A stretch of DNA of 64,000 nt from an uncultured Oscillospiraceae bacterium (lineage in GTDB: Bacteria; Bacillota; Clostridia; Oscillospirales; Acutalibacteraceae), in the NCBI GenBank assembly GCA_900549825.1, contig URQB01000001.1, forward strand, positions 124,001-188,000. Direction: 5' to 3'. A model generated the notes under the pieces. It was not told the origin of the DNA, ran no database searches, and saw only the letters and a program-made list of their open reading frames with translations. Positions 23,295 to 32,380 of this stretch are shown piece by piece (positions within the stretch are counted from its first letter, which is position 1; every line of letters starts with the position of its first letter). Both the position numbers and the translations under genes were made by a program.

Positions 23295-24377
23295 TTATGC
23301 GTTTTCCGCCTCGAATTTCTTCATGAAGGCGACCAGCTTTTCCACACCCTCGATCGGCATTGCATTGTAAATCGACGCGCGCATGCCGCCGACGGTGCGG
23401 TGACCCTTCAGGTTGACGAACCCGGCGGCCGTCGCTTCCTTGATGAATTTTGCATTGAGCTCATCGCTGTCCGTTACGAAGGGGACGTTCATCAGGGAGC
23501 GGTCCTCCGGGACGACCGTCCCGCGGAACAGCTTGCTTATATCCAAAAAATCGTAGAGAACCTTTGCCTTTTTGACATTGCGTTCTTTCATTGCCTCCAG
23601 GCCACCGATGGATTTGATCCACTCCAGCACCAGCTTGCAGATATAAATCGTATAGCAGGGGGGCGTGTTGTACATGGAGCCGTTATCCGCATGAACCTTA
23701 TAGTCCAGCATCGTCGGCGTGATTTCGCGCGCTTTGCCGATTAGATCCTCGCGAACGATCACGATCGTCAGTCCCGCCGGAGCCACATTCTTCTGCGCGC
23801 CCCCGTAGACCATGCCGAATTTTGTGACGTCCAGCGGCTCGGAAAGAAAGCAGGAGGAGATATCCGCTACCAGCGGCACATTGCCAGTATCCGGCAGCTC
23901 ATGATAAACCGTGCCGTAAATCGTATTGTTCATGCAGATGTAGAAATAGTCCGCATCCGGCGTAAAGTCTGCCTTATTGAGCTTCGGGATGTAAGAAAAG
24001 GTTTTATCCTTCGAGGAAGCTACGATATGTACATCGCCATATTTACAGGCTTCCTGATATGCTTTATTCGCCCATTGGCCGGTAATCACATAATCCGCTT
24101 TGCCGCTGCCGTTCATCAGATTCAGCGGGATGGCGGCAAACTGTGTGGACGCACCGCCCTGCAAAAAGAGCACCTTATAATTCTCCGGGATATTCATCAG
24201 CTCGCGCAAGAGGCTTTCCGCTCCGCGGATGATTCCTTCATATTCCTTCGAACGGTGGGACATTTCCATGACGGACTGCCCGCAGCCTTCGTAATCGAGC
24301 ATTTCGGCAGCCGCTTTGCGCAGCACCTCTTCAGGCAGCATGGACGGGCCGGCAGAAAAATTGTAAACTCTGGACAT
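23295..24377 (-). CDS. serC: Phosphoserine aminotransferase
   Basis: 360 residues, class V PLP-dependent transaminase that makes phosphoserine from phosphohydroxypyruvate and glutamate; it may also act in pyridoxal phosphate synthesis. It starts MSRVYNFSAGPSMLPEEVL, has LFLQGGASTQFAAIPLNL, and the PLP lysine in YGGAQKNVAPAG. GGAGGT stands before the ATG. First gene of serC-serA behind a strong promoter. No serB phosphatase is nearby. Confidence 0.96.
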   Translation of the reverse strand: MSRVYNFSAGPSMLPEEVLRKAAAEMLDYEGCGQSVMEMSHRSKEYEGIIRGAESLLRELMNIPENYKVLFLQGGASTQFAAIPLNLMNGSGKADYVITGQWANKAYQEACKYGDVHIVASSKDKTFSYIPKLNKADFTPDADYFYICMNNTIYGTVYHELPDTGNVPLVADISSCFLSEPLDVTKFGMVYGGAQKNVAPAGLTIVIVREDLIGKAREITPTMLDYKVHADNGSMYNTPPCYTIYICKLVLEWIKSIGGLEAMKERNVKKAKVLYDFLDISKLFRGTVVPEDRSLMNVPFVTDSDELNAKFIKEATAAGFVNLKGHRTVGGMRASIYNAMPIEGVEKLVAFMKKFEAENA

Positions 24378-24419
24378 TCTTTCATTACCTCCACTGATTC
24401 ATATGCGTGATTGTCTCTT

Positions 24420-24449
24420 ATTATATCGATAGATACCAGAGAAAGTCAA
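24420..24449 (-). promoter_or_regulatory. Promoter of serC-serA
   Basis: TTGACT (24449-24444), 18-base spacer, TATAAT (24425-24420). Confidence 0.75.
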
Positions 24450-24614
24450 TAGATTGTTAATAATATAACAGTTATTTTTCAAAAAAATTTAGTTTTTAAA
24501 ATAACTTGTCCTAATTTTTAACAAAGTTACGACTCAACGAAATGCCTTTCTACATGGATCCAGAATCGATGGATTCCTACACAGCTTATATCGTTTTATG
24601 ATAAAATTCATGAT

Positions 24615-24623
24615 TTATCCACA
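24615..24623 (+). other. Consensus DnaA box
   Basis: TTATCCACA, the exact DnaA-binding consensus, in the 430-base gap between serC and jag (24378-24809), 3.3 kb from dnaA. That gap otherwise holds only the serC promoter and two hairpins. Confidence 0.5.
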
Positions 24624-24661
24624 TTTTTGTATTTGGAAATGCATATTTTCATTTTATTGTA

Positions 24662-24693
24662 TGAGTGAAAGGGAATCCCCCTCCCTTCACTCA
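24662..24693. other. Hairpin between serC and jag
   Basis: TGAGTGAA.GGGA / TCCC.TTCACTCA with one bulge and a GC-rich loop. No T run; role unknown. Confidence 0.35.
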
Positions 24694-24752
24694 TTCCTTA
24701 TGTTTCATTTTTTCTCTCCCAAGCATCCAGTCGTTTTATACCTCTGAAAAAG

Positions 24753-24786
24753 AAAAAACCGATGTTTATGAAAACACCGGTTTTTT
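24753..24786. terminator. Terminator after jag
   Basis: AAAACCG.TGTTT / AAACA.CGGTTTT with a 4-base loop and T runs on both sides, 24 bases past the jag stop. Confidence 0.8.
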
Positions 24787-24809
24787 CTTTTTCCATAAAA
24801 TATTCCTAA

Positions 24810-25640
24810 TTATTCGCTTTTCGGTTCAATCTTTCCATAGAGAGGCGCAGCCCCCGCGTCATGATGTGGCGCACGGCAAGGCGCCTGCGGCTTCCGGTCT
24901 CTCGAATGATTGGAAAAATCCCTCTTTGGACCTCTGGGATCACGCCCGCCGGAGCGCCCGCGTCCGCCGCGGCTCCGATTTGACCCGCCGCTGTGCGTCG
25001 GCTTGATGCCCTCCTCCAGGGAGATGACAACCCTACGGTCGCTGTCCGATCCGATCGAATGGGATTGGACGCCTTCAATCTCCTGAACCGCCGTATGGAT
25101 CACACGGCGCTCATAAGGATTCATCGGCTCCAAGACGACGTTACGACCGTATTTAAGCACCTGATTCGCATTCTTCCGGGCCAGGCCGCGCAGCGTTTCA
25201 TCCCGTTTCTCCCGGTAATCGCCCACATTCAGAGAAATACGGATATATTCCTCAGCGCCACGGTTAGCGACGAGGCTCGTCAGATATTGAAGCGCGTCCA
25301 GCGTTTCGCCGCGGCGACCGATGATCGCGCCATGGTTTTCGCCGCAATCCAGATCCAGCCTGTAATGGCCATCCTCGCAAATCTCTTTCACCGTCACATC
25401 GGGAATCCCCATTCCCTCGAGAACACGTTTGAGATAGTCGATCGCCTTCCCCGCCGGGGATTCCTCATAGGATGCCCGCACTTTTGCGGGAGCGCCGCCG
25501 AAAAGCCCAAATGTTTTCTTTACTGGCATTTCCAGCACTTCAATCTTAACCTCGACATTTTCCGGCGCCGCAAGCTCTGCGACCGCTTTTTCCCGCGCCT
25601 CCTCGATCGTGGCGCCTGTGCAGATTGCCTCTTTTATCAT
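24810..25640 (-). CDS. jag: RNA-binding protein Jag/KhpB
   Basis: About 276 residues. Jag-N domain (TGATIEEAREKAVAELA, ending in VKKTFGLFGG), KH domain with IIGRRGETLDALQYLTSLV, and R3H domain (ERRVIHTAVQEIEGVQSHS then GSDSDRRVVI). KhpB binds RNA together with KhpA and affects cell division and shape. The last 60 residues form an Arg/Gly/Ser-rich tail (SRGGRGRSGGRDPRG) that most relatives lack or have shorter. I chose ATG 25640 because AGGTGGTG lies at the right distance; a GTG at 25652 is the alternative. Downstream of yidC, as usual. Confidence 0.92.
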   Translation of the reverse strand: MIKEAICTGATIEEAREKAVAELAAPENVEVKIEVLEMPVKKTFGLFGGAPAKVRASYEESPAGKAIDYLKRVLEGMGIPDVTVKEICEDGHYRLDLDCGENHGAIIGRRGETLDALQYLTSLVANRGAEEYIRISLNVGDYREKRDETLRGLARKNANQVLKYGRNVVLEPMNPYERRVIHTAVQEIEGVQSHSIGSDSDRRVVISLEEGIKPTHSGGSNRSRGGRGRSGGRDPRGPKRDFSNHSRDRKPQAPCRAPHHDAGAAPLYGKIEPKSE

Positions 25641-25678
25641 GTCCTTCACCACCTATTATCGTTATGAACCGGCGCGCG

Positions 25679-26644
25679 TTATCCTTCCATGCGGCGTTGC
25701 GCGATCAGTTTCATATTTTCTTCTTTGGAACGGCGGTTAACCGTTTCTTCCACCATCATCTTGGCAATGATCTTTTTGGGGCTGTGCGTATAGTTGAGTA
25801 GAATCATCTGTGCGAATGCAATGATATTGGACATAATCCAGTAAATACCCGCGCCCGCCGGGAACTGAAACGCGATGATCAGGGAAAACAGCGGCATACC
25901 GAAGGCCGTGCATCCCATCATCGGATTTTTCGCCATCTCCGGATTGGTCTGCTTCTGCCGGATCCAGGTATAGATGCCGGAGAGCAAAGCCGACAGGCCG
26001 GAGAACAGCGGAACGAGCAGCAGGATCAGCTCCTGCTTACTGGCGGAGCCGAGATGAGAGAGCGTTGCAAAACTCGGTGTTTCTGCAAGCGGAATGCCGA
26101 ACATTGTGTAATCGAAGCCGCGCAGCTTATCAATGATCTCTGTGGAGAGTGCTGGCATCTTTGCAATGACCTCATCCAGATGGTTGAATACCTGAAGCTC
26201 CAGCAAATTCTGTTTCACAGAGGTATCGCCCAAAAGGCCCTGGACGATCTTCGTCATTTCGCCAACCGTGTTGGAATCAACGCCGAGCACATACTGGATC
26301 GGATAATAGATAACACCCAAAAGGCCGAAGATAATCGGCAACTGAATCAGCATCGGCAGGCAGCCGGCGCTCATCGGATTGTAGCCTTCACGGGAATAGA
26401 GGGCCTGCATCTCTTCATTGAGCTTGGCCTGATTGCCCTTGTATTTTTCCTGCAGCTTTTTGATCTTGGGCTGCAGGCGCATCTGCTTTGCCGTGCCCTT
26501 TTGCTGGCTGATGGAGGAGGGGAGAAGAACCAGCCGGAATAAAAGAGTAAATAGAAACAGGGCAAGTCCATAATTGTTGACGAGATCATAAAAAATCCGG
26601 AAAATAAATCCGAATGGAACATATAAAATACTTAAAATACTCAT
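25679..26644 (-). CDS. yidC: Membrane protein insertase YidC/SpoIIIJ
   Basis: 321 residues, five to six membrane helices. The core has NNYGLALFLFTLLFRLVLLP with the conserved hydrophilic-groove Arg, the coiled-coil hairpin (KIKKLQEKYKGNQAKLNEEM), then PMLIQLPIIFGLLGVIYY and the C-terminal helices with FPAGAGIYWIMSN. It inserts membrane proteins with or without SecYEG. There is no signal peptidase II lipobox at the N-terminus, unlike SpoIIIJ of Bacillus. Order rnpA-yidD-yidC-jag is the normal one. Confidence 0.96.
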   Translation of the reverse strand: MSILSILYVPFGFIFRIFYDLVNNYGLALFLFTLLFRLVLLPSSISQQKGTAKQMRLQPKIKKLQEKYKGNQAKLNEEMQALYSREGYNPMSAGCLPMLIQLPIIFGLLGVIYYPIQYVLGVDSNTVGEMTKIVQGLLGDTSVKQNLLELQVFNHLDEVIAKMPALSTEIIDKLRGFDYTMFGIPLAETPSFATLSHLGSASKQELILLLVPLFSGLSALLSGIYTWIRQKQTNPEMAKNPMMGCTAFGMPLFSLIIAFQFPAGAGIYWIMSNIIAFAQMILLNYTHSPKKIIAKMMVEETVNRRSKEENMKLIAQRRMEG

Positions 26645-26761
26645 GAAAGACCTCCGTAATTTTCAATGAGCTAACAAAAGAGGGACTCTATTTAAACGAG
26701 AATGCCCTACGCAAATAGCAATATATAGAATCTAAATGTTTCTTCAAACAAATTCAGGATA

Positions 26762-26980
26762 TTATTTTTTAGGAGGGACAGGATCATATCCCCCCGGAAA
26801 AAGAGGATTGCACCGCAAAAGCCTCCATAACGCCAATAATCCGCCCTTAAAAGCACCGAAGCGCTCGATCGCCTCCACAGCATACTGCGAACAGGTCGGA
26901 TAAAACCGGCAGCGCGGCGAAAAAAGAGGGGAAATTTTTCTCTGATAAAAGCGGATCATGGAGAGAAAAGCCTTTTTCAT
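26762..26980 (-). CDS. yidD: Membrane protein insertion efficiency factor YidD
   Basis: 72 residues with the full family signature: IRFYQRKISPLFSPRCRFYP, TCSQYAVEAIERFGAFKGG, LLRCNPLFPGGYDPVP. The three Cys are present. It is a peripheral membrane protein that helps YidC. Its start overlaps the rnpA stop by four bases (ATGA), meaning translational coupling. Confidence 0.96.
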   Translation of the reverse strand: MKKAFLSMIRFYQRKISPLFSPRCRFYPTCSQYAVEAIERFGAFKGGLLALWRLLRCNPLFPGGYDPVPPKK

Positions 26981-27333
26981 GGGTTCTTTTTCTCCTTTGA
27001 AGGGATCACCCCGGCGGCACAGAGCTGCTTTCTCATGATCTTTTCAAGATCGGTGCTTTTGATCCATTTGGTACGGCTTCTGGCGACACAGACAATATCC
27101 CAATTGCCGGAAATTTCCTCTGATACGGTGAAAAAAGCTGCGCGAATCACGCGCCTGGAGCGATTGCGCTCCACAGCGTTCCCAATTTTTTTGCTCGTTG
27201 TGATCCCTAACCGGCAAATGCCCGCGCGGTTTCTCATCACATAGGTCACCAACGCAGGATGGGTAAACGATTTCCCCCGCATGTAGAGGCGGCGGAAGTC
27301 CGTATTCCGATTCATTGCAATATAGTCTGCCAA
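26977..27333 (-). CDS. rnpA: Ribonuclease P protein component
   Basis: About 118 residues from a TTG at 27333 that has AAAGGA five bases upstream; the open frame runs 23 codons farther but without a start of this quality. The protein reads NRNTDFRRLYMRGKSFTHPA, then RLGITTSKKIGNAVERNRSR and RRVIRAAF, the RNR signature of RnpA. It helps the RNase P RNA bind pre-tRNA. Located between rpmH and yidD. Confidence 0.93.
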   Translation of the reverse strand: MADYIAMNRNTDFRRLYMRGKSFTHPALVTYVMRNRAGICRLGITTSKKIGNAVERNRSRRVIRAAFFTVSEEISGNWDIVCVARSRTKWIKSTDLEKIMRKQLCAAGVIPSKEKKNP

Positions 27334-27413
27334 AACGATCCTTTCACTTTCAGGGCTATGCAGAAAATGTGCCGCTGCTTTTTGCTTCAAGCAGCAGCAC
27401 ATAGAAACTGCAA

Positions 27414-27548
27414 TTAATAGGTCAGCTGCTTTCTGCCCTTTGCCCTGCGGCGGGCAAGAACCTTGCGGCCGTTTCGATCCGCCATTCTTTTACGGAAGCC
27501 ATGCTCCATCTTTCTGTGCCTTTTTTTCGGCTGATACGTTCTTTTCAT
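27414..27548 (-). CDS. rpmH: 50S ribosomal protein L34
   Basis: 44 residues: MKRTYQPKKRHRKMEHGFRK then RMADRNGRKVLARRRAKGRK and QLTY, a near-invariant family sequence. GGAGG lies ten bases before the ATG. First gene of the leftward rpmH-rnpA-yidD-yidC-jag set, next to the origin. Confidence 0.97.
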   Translation of the reverse strand: MKRTYQPKKRHRKMEHGFRKRMADRNGRKVLARRRAKGRKQLTY

Positions 27549-27655
27549 GATTTTTTACCTCCATTCCATGGGGATGACCCTCTGCATTCTTCAGACTGTC
27601 CGTTCAATGCATCAGGAAAAACAGTAATCGCTACTATGCAACCTTGCAGAGATTT

Positions 27656-27685
27656 ATTATATATCAGACCTTCTCGCCCTGTCAA
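27656..27685 (-). promoter_or_regulatory. Promoter of rpmH operon
   Basis: TTGACA (27685-27680), 18-base spacer, TATAAT (27661-27656). Confidence 0.8.
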
Positions 27686-27747
27686 TCTTTTTTTGCAGAA
27701 AACCTCTCTGTTTCCGCCTTTCTTTCCACAATCCATCGGAAAGTATG

Positions 27748-27776
27748 TTGAAAACCAGTCTATTTTGTGATAGAAT
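27748..27776 (+). promoter_or_regulatory. Promoter of dnaA
   Basis: TTGAAA (27748-27753), 17-base spacer, TAGAAT (27771-27776), leaving a leader of about 110 bases. A DnaA-box-like CTTTCCACA lies just upstream (near 27722-27730), so autoregulation is possible. Confidence 0.7.
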
Positions 27777-27891
27777 TAAATAGATTGAGCAGGAATAGCA
27801 GATGAAAGAAATCCGGCCTTTTTAAAGAGCCGCCCGCACCCTTTTCATCCCATATGCAACTGCCGTAAAACACAGAGGAGCGGACAAAATC

Positions 27892-29196
27892 ATGAATTCC
27901 TTTATGGAGATCTGGAAATCGGTACAGGATTATTGTAAAACACAGATTACAGAGGTTGCGTTTAACGTCTGGATCGCGCCGCTGACGCTTGTCCGGCTGG
28001 ACGAAAACACGGCTCTGCTGACCATAGGAGATACCTTTAAAAAAGAAATCGTTGCGGTCAAATTCAACGATTTGCTCTGCGAGGCCTTTGAGCAGGCGCT
28101 CGGCTTCCCGGTTCATGTGGAAATTGCCGTTGCGGACGAGGGCAAGAAGCCGGAACCGGAGCCGGAGCCGGTCCAGAGCGAGGAATACGAATACACTTTC
28201 GAAACCTTTATTGTCGGTTCCTCCAATAAATTTGCCCATGCAGCCGCGCAGGCTGTCGCCGCGAATCCCGGCGGCGCATATAACCCGCTTTTTATTTATG
28301 GGAATTCCGGGCTTGGCAAAACTCATCTGCTCAACGCAATCTGCTATGAAATCCGCCGTTCCAATCCCAATTCAGATATTCTCTACGTCAGAGGCGAGGA
28401 TTTTACAAACGAGCTGATCACCTCCATCGCGGAAAAAAAGATGATCGATTTCCATAATAAATATCGAAATGTCGACGTCCTGCTCGTAGACGACGTGCAG
28501 TTTATCTCTGGTAAAATCCAGACACAGGAAGAATTTTTCCATACATTCGAAAATCTTTCCCAGGCGGGCAAACAGATCGTATTGACCTCTGACCGGCCCC
28601 CAAAAGAAATCCTGACATTGGAAGACAGGCTCCGCACCCGTTTCGAATGGGGTCTGCTTGCAGATATCCAGCCGCCGGACCTTGAAACGCGGATTGCAAT
28701 CGTCAAACGGAAGGCGCAGCTGCTCACTTTCGGCCTACCGGACGATGTAACCGAATATATCGCCCAAAAGCTGAAGACCAATATCCGCCAGCTTGAGGGC
28801 GCGGTCAAGCGCATGAAAGCCTATCATTCCATCGAGGGACATCCGCCGACGATCCTGCTGGCGCAGAGAGCGATTAAAGATATCCTCAGCGACAGCCAGC
28901 CCGTCCCGGTCACGGTGGAAAAAATCATTCAGGAAGTTGCCAGAACATACGGCATTACAGAAGAAGATATCCGCTCGAATAAGCGGGATTCGACCACCTC
29001 CAAGGCGCGCCAGGCGGCGATGTACATCGTCCGTGAGGTCACCGGCCTGCCGATGAAGGCTATTGGCGATGAATTTGGCGGGCGCGACCATTCTACCGTC
29101 CTCTATACCCTGACGAAGATTGAAAAGGAAATGGAGAAGAATCCATCCTTAAAAGCGACGATTTCCGATACGATCAAAAATATACAGGATCAGTAA
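27892..29196 (+). CDS. dnaA: Chromosomal replication initiator protein DnaA
   Basis: 434 residues. Domain I (MNSFMEIWKSVQDYCKTQIT), a short linker with Glu/Pro repeats, the AAA+ domain with Walker A GNSGLGKTHLLNAI, Walker B VDVLLVDDVQFISG and sensor motifs (RTRFEWGLLADIQPPD), and domain IV with the signature GDEFGGRDHSTVLYTLTKI. It melts oriC and loads the helicase. GAGGAGCGG precedes the ATG. The short linker makes this one of the smaller DnaA proteins. Confidence 0.98.
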   Translation: MNSFMEIWKSVQDYCKTQITEVAFNVWIAPLTLVRLDENTALLTIGDTFKKEIVAVKFNDLLCEAFEQALGFPVHVEIAVADEGKKPEPEPEPVQSEEYEYTFETFIVGSSNKFAHAAAQAVAANPGGAYNPLFIYGNSGLGKTHLLNAICYEIRRSNPNSDILYVRGEDFTNELITSIAEKKMIDFHNKYRNVDVLLVDDVQFISGKIQTQEEFFHTFENLSQAGKQIVLTSDRPPKEILTLEDRLRTRFEWGLLADIQPPDLETRIAIVKRKAQLLTFGLPDDVTEYIAQKLKTNIRQLEGAVKRMKAYHSIEGHPPTILLAQRAIKDILSDSQPVPVTVEKIIQEVARTYGITEEDIRSNKRDSTTSKARQAAMYIVREVTGLPMKAIGDEFGGRDHSTVLYTLTKIEKEMEKNPSLKATISDTIKNIQDQ

Positions 29197-29406
29197 ACAG
29201 GAAAAACGGATTTTTTCCACTGTTTTATCAACATTCCACATTGCCTTTTCCACACTGGTGTGTAAAGGGGGCTCTTTTCTTCAAAGTTTCAAACATTCGT
29301 CCAGAAGTTTTCCTCAAGGAGAAATTCCTTTCTTTTCCAATGAGGAAAGGGAAAAATTCTCTTTTCCACCTTTTCCACTGCCTCTAATACTAAGACTATT
29401 TATAAT
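29197..29406 (+). other. Probable oriC: DnaA-box cluster and AT-rich DNA
   Basis: The dnaA-dnaN gap (29197-29497) has no gene. It carries DnaA-box-like nonamers on one strand: TTTTCCACT (29213), ATTCCACA (29233), TTTTCCACA (29246-29254), TTTTCCACC (29362) and TTTTCCACT (29371). A TATAAT at 29401 could be the dnaN -10. The box cluster, AT-rich intervening DNA and the position match clostridial origins; the unwinding site is not mapped. Confidence 0.65.
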
Positions 29407-29497
29407 CATGAATCTTTGATCTTTTCTTTTTCAAAAAGCATCATCTATGCGTGCTTTTACGATCTTGGAAAAAAGCGAAAATATAGGAGGAACCCAT

Positions 29498-30607
29498 ATG
29501 AAAGTAATTTGCGATGCGCTCGCTCTGGCCGACGCCTGCACCAATGTACAGAGGGCCGTTTCTACCAAAGCATCCATTCCGGCAATCGAAGGCATTCTCA
29601 TGAAAGCGGAGGAAAATGGGCTGACCCTGACCGGATATGATCTGGAGGTAGGGATTACCACCTCCATCGAAGCGCGCGTGGAGCAGGGGGGAAGTATCAT
29701 TCTGAATGCCAGGCTGTTGTGCGATATCCTGCGCCGCCTTCCCGGGGAGAGTGTTTCCATTGAAGCGGATGAAAGGCAGATGACGGTCATCCACAGCGGG
29801 GAAGCGGAATACAGCTTAATCGGCATCGCAGCGGACGAATATCCGGAGCTTCCATCTGTCACGGGCGGTTACCCCGTTACCATTGCGGAGGAGCTGCTGA
29901 AAAACATGATCCGCCAGACGATCTTCGCCGTTGCGGTGAACGACAGCAAAGAGGTGCACAAAGGCGTTAAGTTTGAGGTGGAGAATGGAACGATCCGCCT
30001 GATCGCAGTAGATGGGGTCCGTCTTGCAGTCCGTACGGAACAGATCGATTACACAGGGACGGAGATCTCCTTTGTCGTCCCTTCCAAGACGCTCTCTGAA
30101 GTAACGAAGCTGCTTGGAGACGAGGAAGGCGTTGTCTCCATGGGTGTTGGAAAGCGCCATATCGTATTTGAAGCGGGCGGCTATCATATTATTTCCCGGC
30201 TGCTGGATGGCGATTTTCTGGATTATAAAAGCGCGATCCCCGCGAATAATGCAACGCATGTCCGCGTGAATACAAAATTGTTTATTGACAGCATCGAGCG
30301 TACCTCTCTGCTGATTACAGACCGCTTGAAGAGCCCGGTGCGCTGCGTATTCGATGAAAACACCATCCGGATCTCCAGCATTACCTCTCTGGGAAGCGCA
30401 AACGATAAAATTGACGCGGTCATTGATGGCAACCGGGTGGAGATCGGGTTTAATAACCGATTCATGCTGGAGGCGCTGAAGGTAGTGGATACGGACGAGG
30501 TCCGCATTGAATTAAACGGTGCTGTGTCGCCGATCCTGATTCTTCCGCCGGAGGGAGACAGTTTCCTTTTCCTTGTCCTGCCGGTTCGCCTGAAAAATGA
30601 AAATTAA
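29498..30607 (+). CDS. dnaN: DNA polymerase III beta subunit (sliding clamp)
   Basis: 369 residues; ring-shaped dimer that tethers polymerase to DNA. It begins MKVICDALALADACTNVQRA with GILMKAEENGLTLTGYDLE, and ends with the hydrophobic-pocket and tail pieces (LFLVLPVRL). Three repeated clamp domains are visible. GGAGGAACCCAT precedes the ATG at 29498; the open frame upstream is not translated. dnaN follows dnaA as usual. Confidence 0.97.
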   Translation: MKVICDALALADACTNVQRAVSTKASIPAIEGILMKAEENGLTLTGYDLEVGITTSIEARVEQGGSIILNARLLCDILRRLPGESVSIEADERQMTVIHSGEAEYSLIGIAADEYPELPSVTGGYPVTIAEELLKNMIRQTIFAVAVNDSKEVHKGVKFEVENGTIRLIAVDGVRLAVRTEQIDYTGTEISFVVPSKTLSEVTKLLGDEEGVVSMGVGKRHIVFEAGGYHIISRLLDGDFLDYKSAIPANNATHVRVNTKLFIDSIERTSLLITDRLKSPVRCVFDENTIRISSITSLGSANDKIDAVIDGNRVEIGFNNRFMLEALKVVDTDEVRIELNGAVSPILILPPEGDSFLFLVLPVRLKNEN

Positions 30608-30628
30608 AGGATCACGGGAGCGTATCAT

Positions 30629-30886
30629 ATGAAAGTAAAAGTCAGGGTGGTACAAAAGAACGGCCCTCTTCCGCCGGAAAAAGTGCATATCTCTACCGAT
30701 TTTATCCGCCTTGACGCATTTTTGAAGCTGGCGAATGCGGTACAGACCGGCGGCCATGCCAAAATGGTGATTCAAAATGGAGAGGTATCGGTCAACGGAG
30801 AGGTATGCCTGATGCGCGGGAAAAAACTCCGGCCGGGCGATGTTACCTCTTATGGAGAGAAACAGTATGAGGTATCGGCCTTATGA
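30629..30886 (+). CDS. S4-domain RNA-binding protein (YaaA/RlbA-like)
   Basis: 85 residues. The S4 motif spans RLDAFLKLANAVQTGGHAKM, then IQNGEVSVNGEVCLMRGKKL and RPGDV. Small S4 proteins always sit between dnaN and recF in Firmicutes (YaaA, recently RlbA, linked to ribosome assembly). The N-terminal 25 residues are unusual. The stop overlaps the recF start (ATGA). Confidence 0.9.
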   Translation: MKVKVRVVQKNGPLPPEKVHISTDFIRLDAFLKLANAVQTGGHAKMVIQNGEVSVNGEVCLMRGKKLRPGDVTSYGEKQYEVSAL

Positions 30887-31977
30887 AGGTAACCAGGCTT
30901 TCTGCGTCTCATTACAGAAATTTAAGTGAGATTGAGATTTATCCGCAGGAAGGCGTCAACATCATCTATGGCGAAAATGCACAGGGGAAAACGAACCTGC
31001 TGGAGAGCATTTGGATGTTTACCGGCTGCCGGAGCTTCCGCGGCGCAAAGGATGCAGAGCTGGTTTCACTGCAGAATGAGGCCGCACGGCTTGAGATGGA
31101 TTTTTATGCGGGCGGCAGGGATCAGAACGCCTCTCTGCTGCTGGATGAAAAAAGACATGCTGTTTTGAATGGAATCAAGCTTTCCTCTGCCACCAGATTG
31201 ATGGGAGAGTTTCGCGCCGTGGTCTTTTCCCCGGTCCATTTATCTCTGGTCAAGGAGGGCCCGGCACAGCGCAGGCGTTTTCTGGATTTGGCGCTGAGCC
31301 AACTAAAACCGCGTTATGCATCGATCCTTAGCCAATATAACCGGGCGCTTTCGCAGCGGAATATTTTATTGAAGGATATTCCTTATCATCCGGAATTGAC
31401 GGATACGCTTGCAATTTGGGATGACAGGCTTTCCGCGCTTGGAGCCCAGATCATTTATCAAAGGCGCTCCTATGTAGAGCGCATGCAGGAGAGCGCTGTT
31501 TCCTTTTATCATGGCTTATCCCGCGGCAGGGAAGAGCTTTATCTTTTCTATGCCTCATCGATGGAGAGCCGGACGGTGGCCGGGCTTACGCAGGAGCTGC
31601 GTGAGCATCTTACGAAATTCCGCCGGGAGGACCTGAAAAATGGAAGCACCTCCGTCGGCCCGCACAGGGACGATCTGGAGATTCTTGTAGATCGGCTATC
31701 CGCCCGGGTCTATGGCTCCCAAGGTCAGCAGCGTTCCTGTGCGCTATCCATGAAGCTCAGCGAGGCGGTGTTGATCCGTGAAATCACCGGAGAGCAGCCT
31801 GTCGCGCTGCTGGACGATGTGATGAGTGAGCTTGATGCAGGTCGGCAGGATTATATTCTCAACCATATTGAAGGCTGGCAGGTATTCATCACCTGCTGCG
31901 AGCCTTCCTCCCTGCTTCGCCTGTGTGCGGGAAAAACATTTTCCCTGCGCGGCGGCTGTCTGGAAGAAACGGCATAA
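30883..31977 (+). CDS. recF: DNA replication and repair protein RecF
   Basis: 364 residues, SMC-like ABC ATPase that loads RecA at gaps. Walker A GENAQGKTNLLESIW, signature-like region GSQGQQRSCALSMKLSEA, Walker B ALLDDVMSELD, and the N-terminal YRNLSEIEIYP. Normal length. Starts inside the last codons of the S4 gene, so the two are coupled. Confidence 0.96.
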   Translation: MKVTRLSASHYRNLSEIEIYPQEGVNIIYGENAQGKTNLLESIWMFTGCRSFRGAKDAELVSLQNEAARLEMDFYAGGRDQNASLLLDEKRHAVLNGIKLSSATRLMGEFRAVVFSPVHLSLVKEGPAQRRRFLDLALSQLKPRYASILSQYNRALSQRNILLKDIPYHPELTDTLAIWDDRLSALGAQIIYQRRSYVERMQESAVSFYHGLSRGREELYLFYASSMESRTVAGLTQELREHLTKFRREDLKNGSTSVGPHRDDLEILVDRLSARVYGSQGQQRSCALSMKLSEAVLIREITGEQPVALLDDVMSELDAGRQDYILNHIEGWQVFITCCEPSSLLRLCAGKTFSLRGGCLEETA

Positions 31978-32015
31978 AACAGGAATGAAATGGGATTTCT
32001 CAAAGAAAAGGGGCC

Positions 32016-32300
32016 ATGGCATTGTATCTGCATTTGGGACAGGATACGGTCGTTACGCTGGATGAAATTATTGGAATTTTTGATCTGGATACGACAACTG
32101 TATCTAAGGCGACAAGAAAATACCTGACGGGTGCTGAAAAAGCGGGAGATGTGATCAATGTTTCGATGGAGCTCCCAAAATCCTTTATTGTCTGTGCCAG
32201 TCCGTCCAGGCCAAGCGGGCGGGTCATTTATATTTCTCAGATTTCCTCCGCAACGCTGTTGAAGCGGACGGAGTTTATGGATAAATTAGCGAATATCTGA
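32016..32300 (+). CDS. remB: Extracellular matrix regulator RemB (YaaB, DUF370)
   Basis: 94 residues with the DUF370 pattern MALYLHLGQDTVVTLDEIIG, LDTTTVSKATRKYL and GRVIYISQISSATLLKR. RemB is a small protein of matrix-gene control found between recF and gyrB in Bacillus, and its role in this organism is unknown. AAAGGGG lies very close to the ATG. Confidence 0.88.
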   Translation: MALYLHLGQDTVVTLDEIIGIFDLDTTTVSKATRKYLTGAEKAGDVINVSMELPKSFIVCASPSRPSGRVIYISQISSATLLKRTEFMDKLANI

Positions 32301-32380
32301 CAAAAATTTTAAGTTAAGGAATGTCTGCAGTTGATGCATCCAAATAGGGTGCTGTCAGCCGAAATTGGAGGGCTTCAGGT

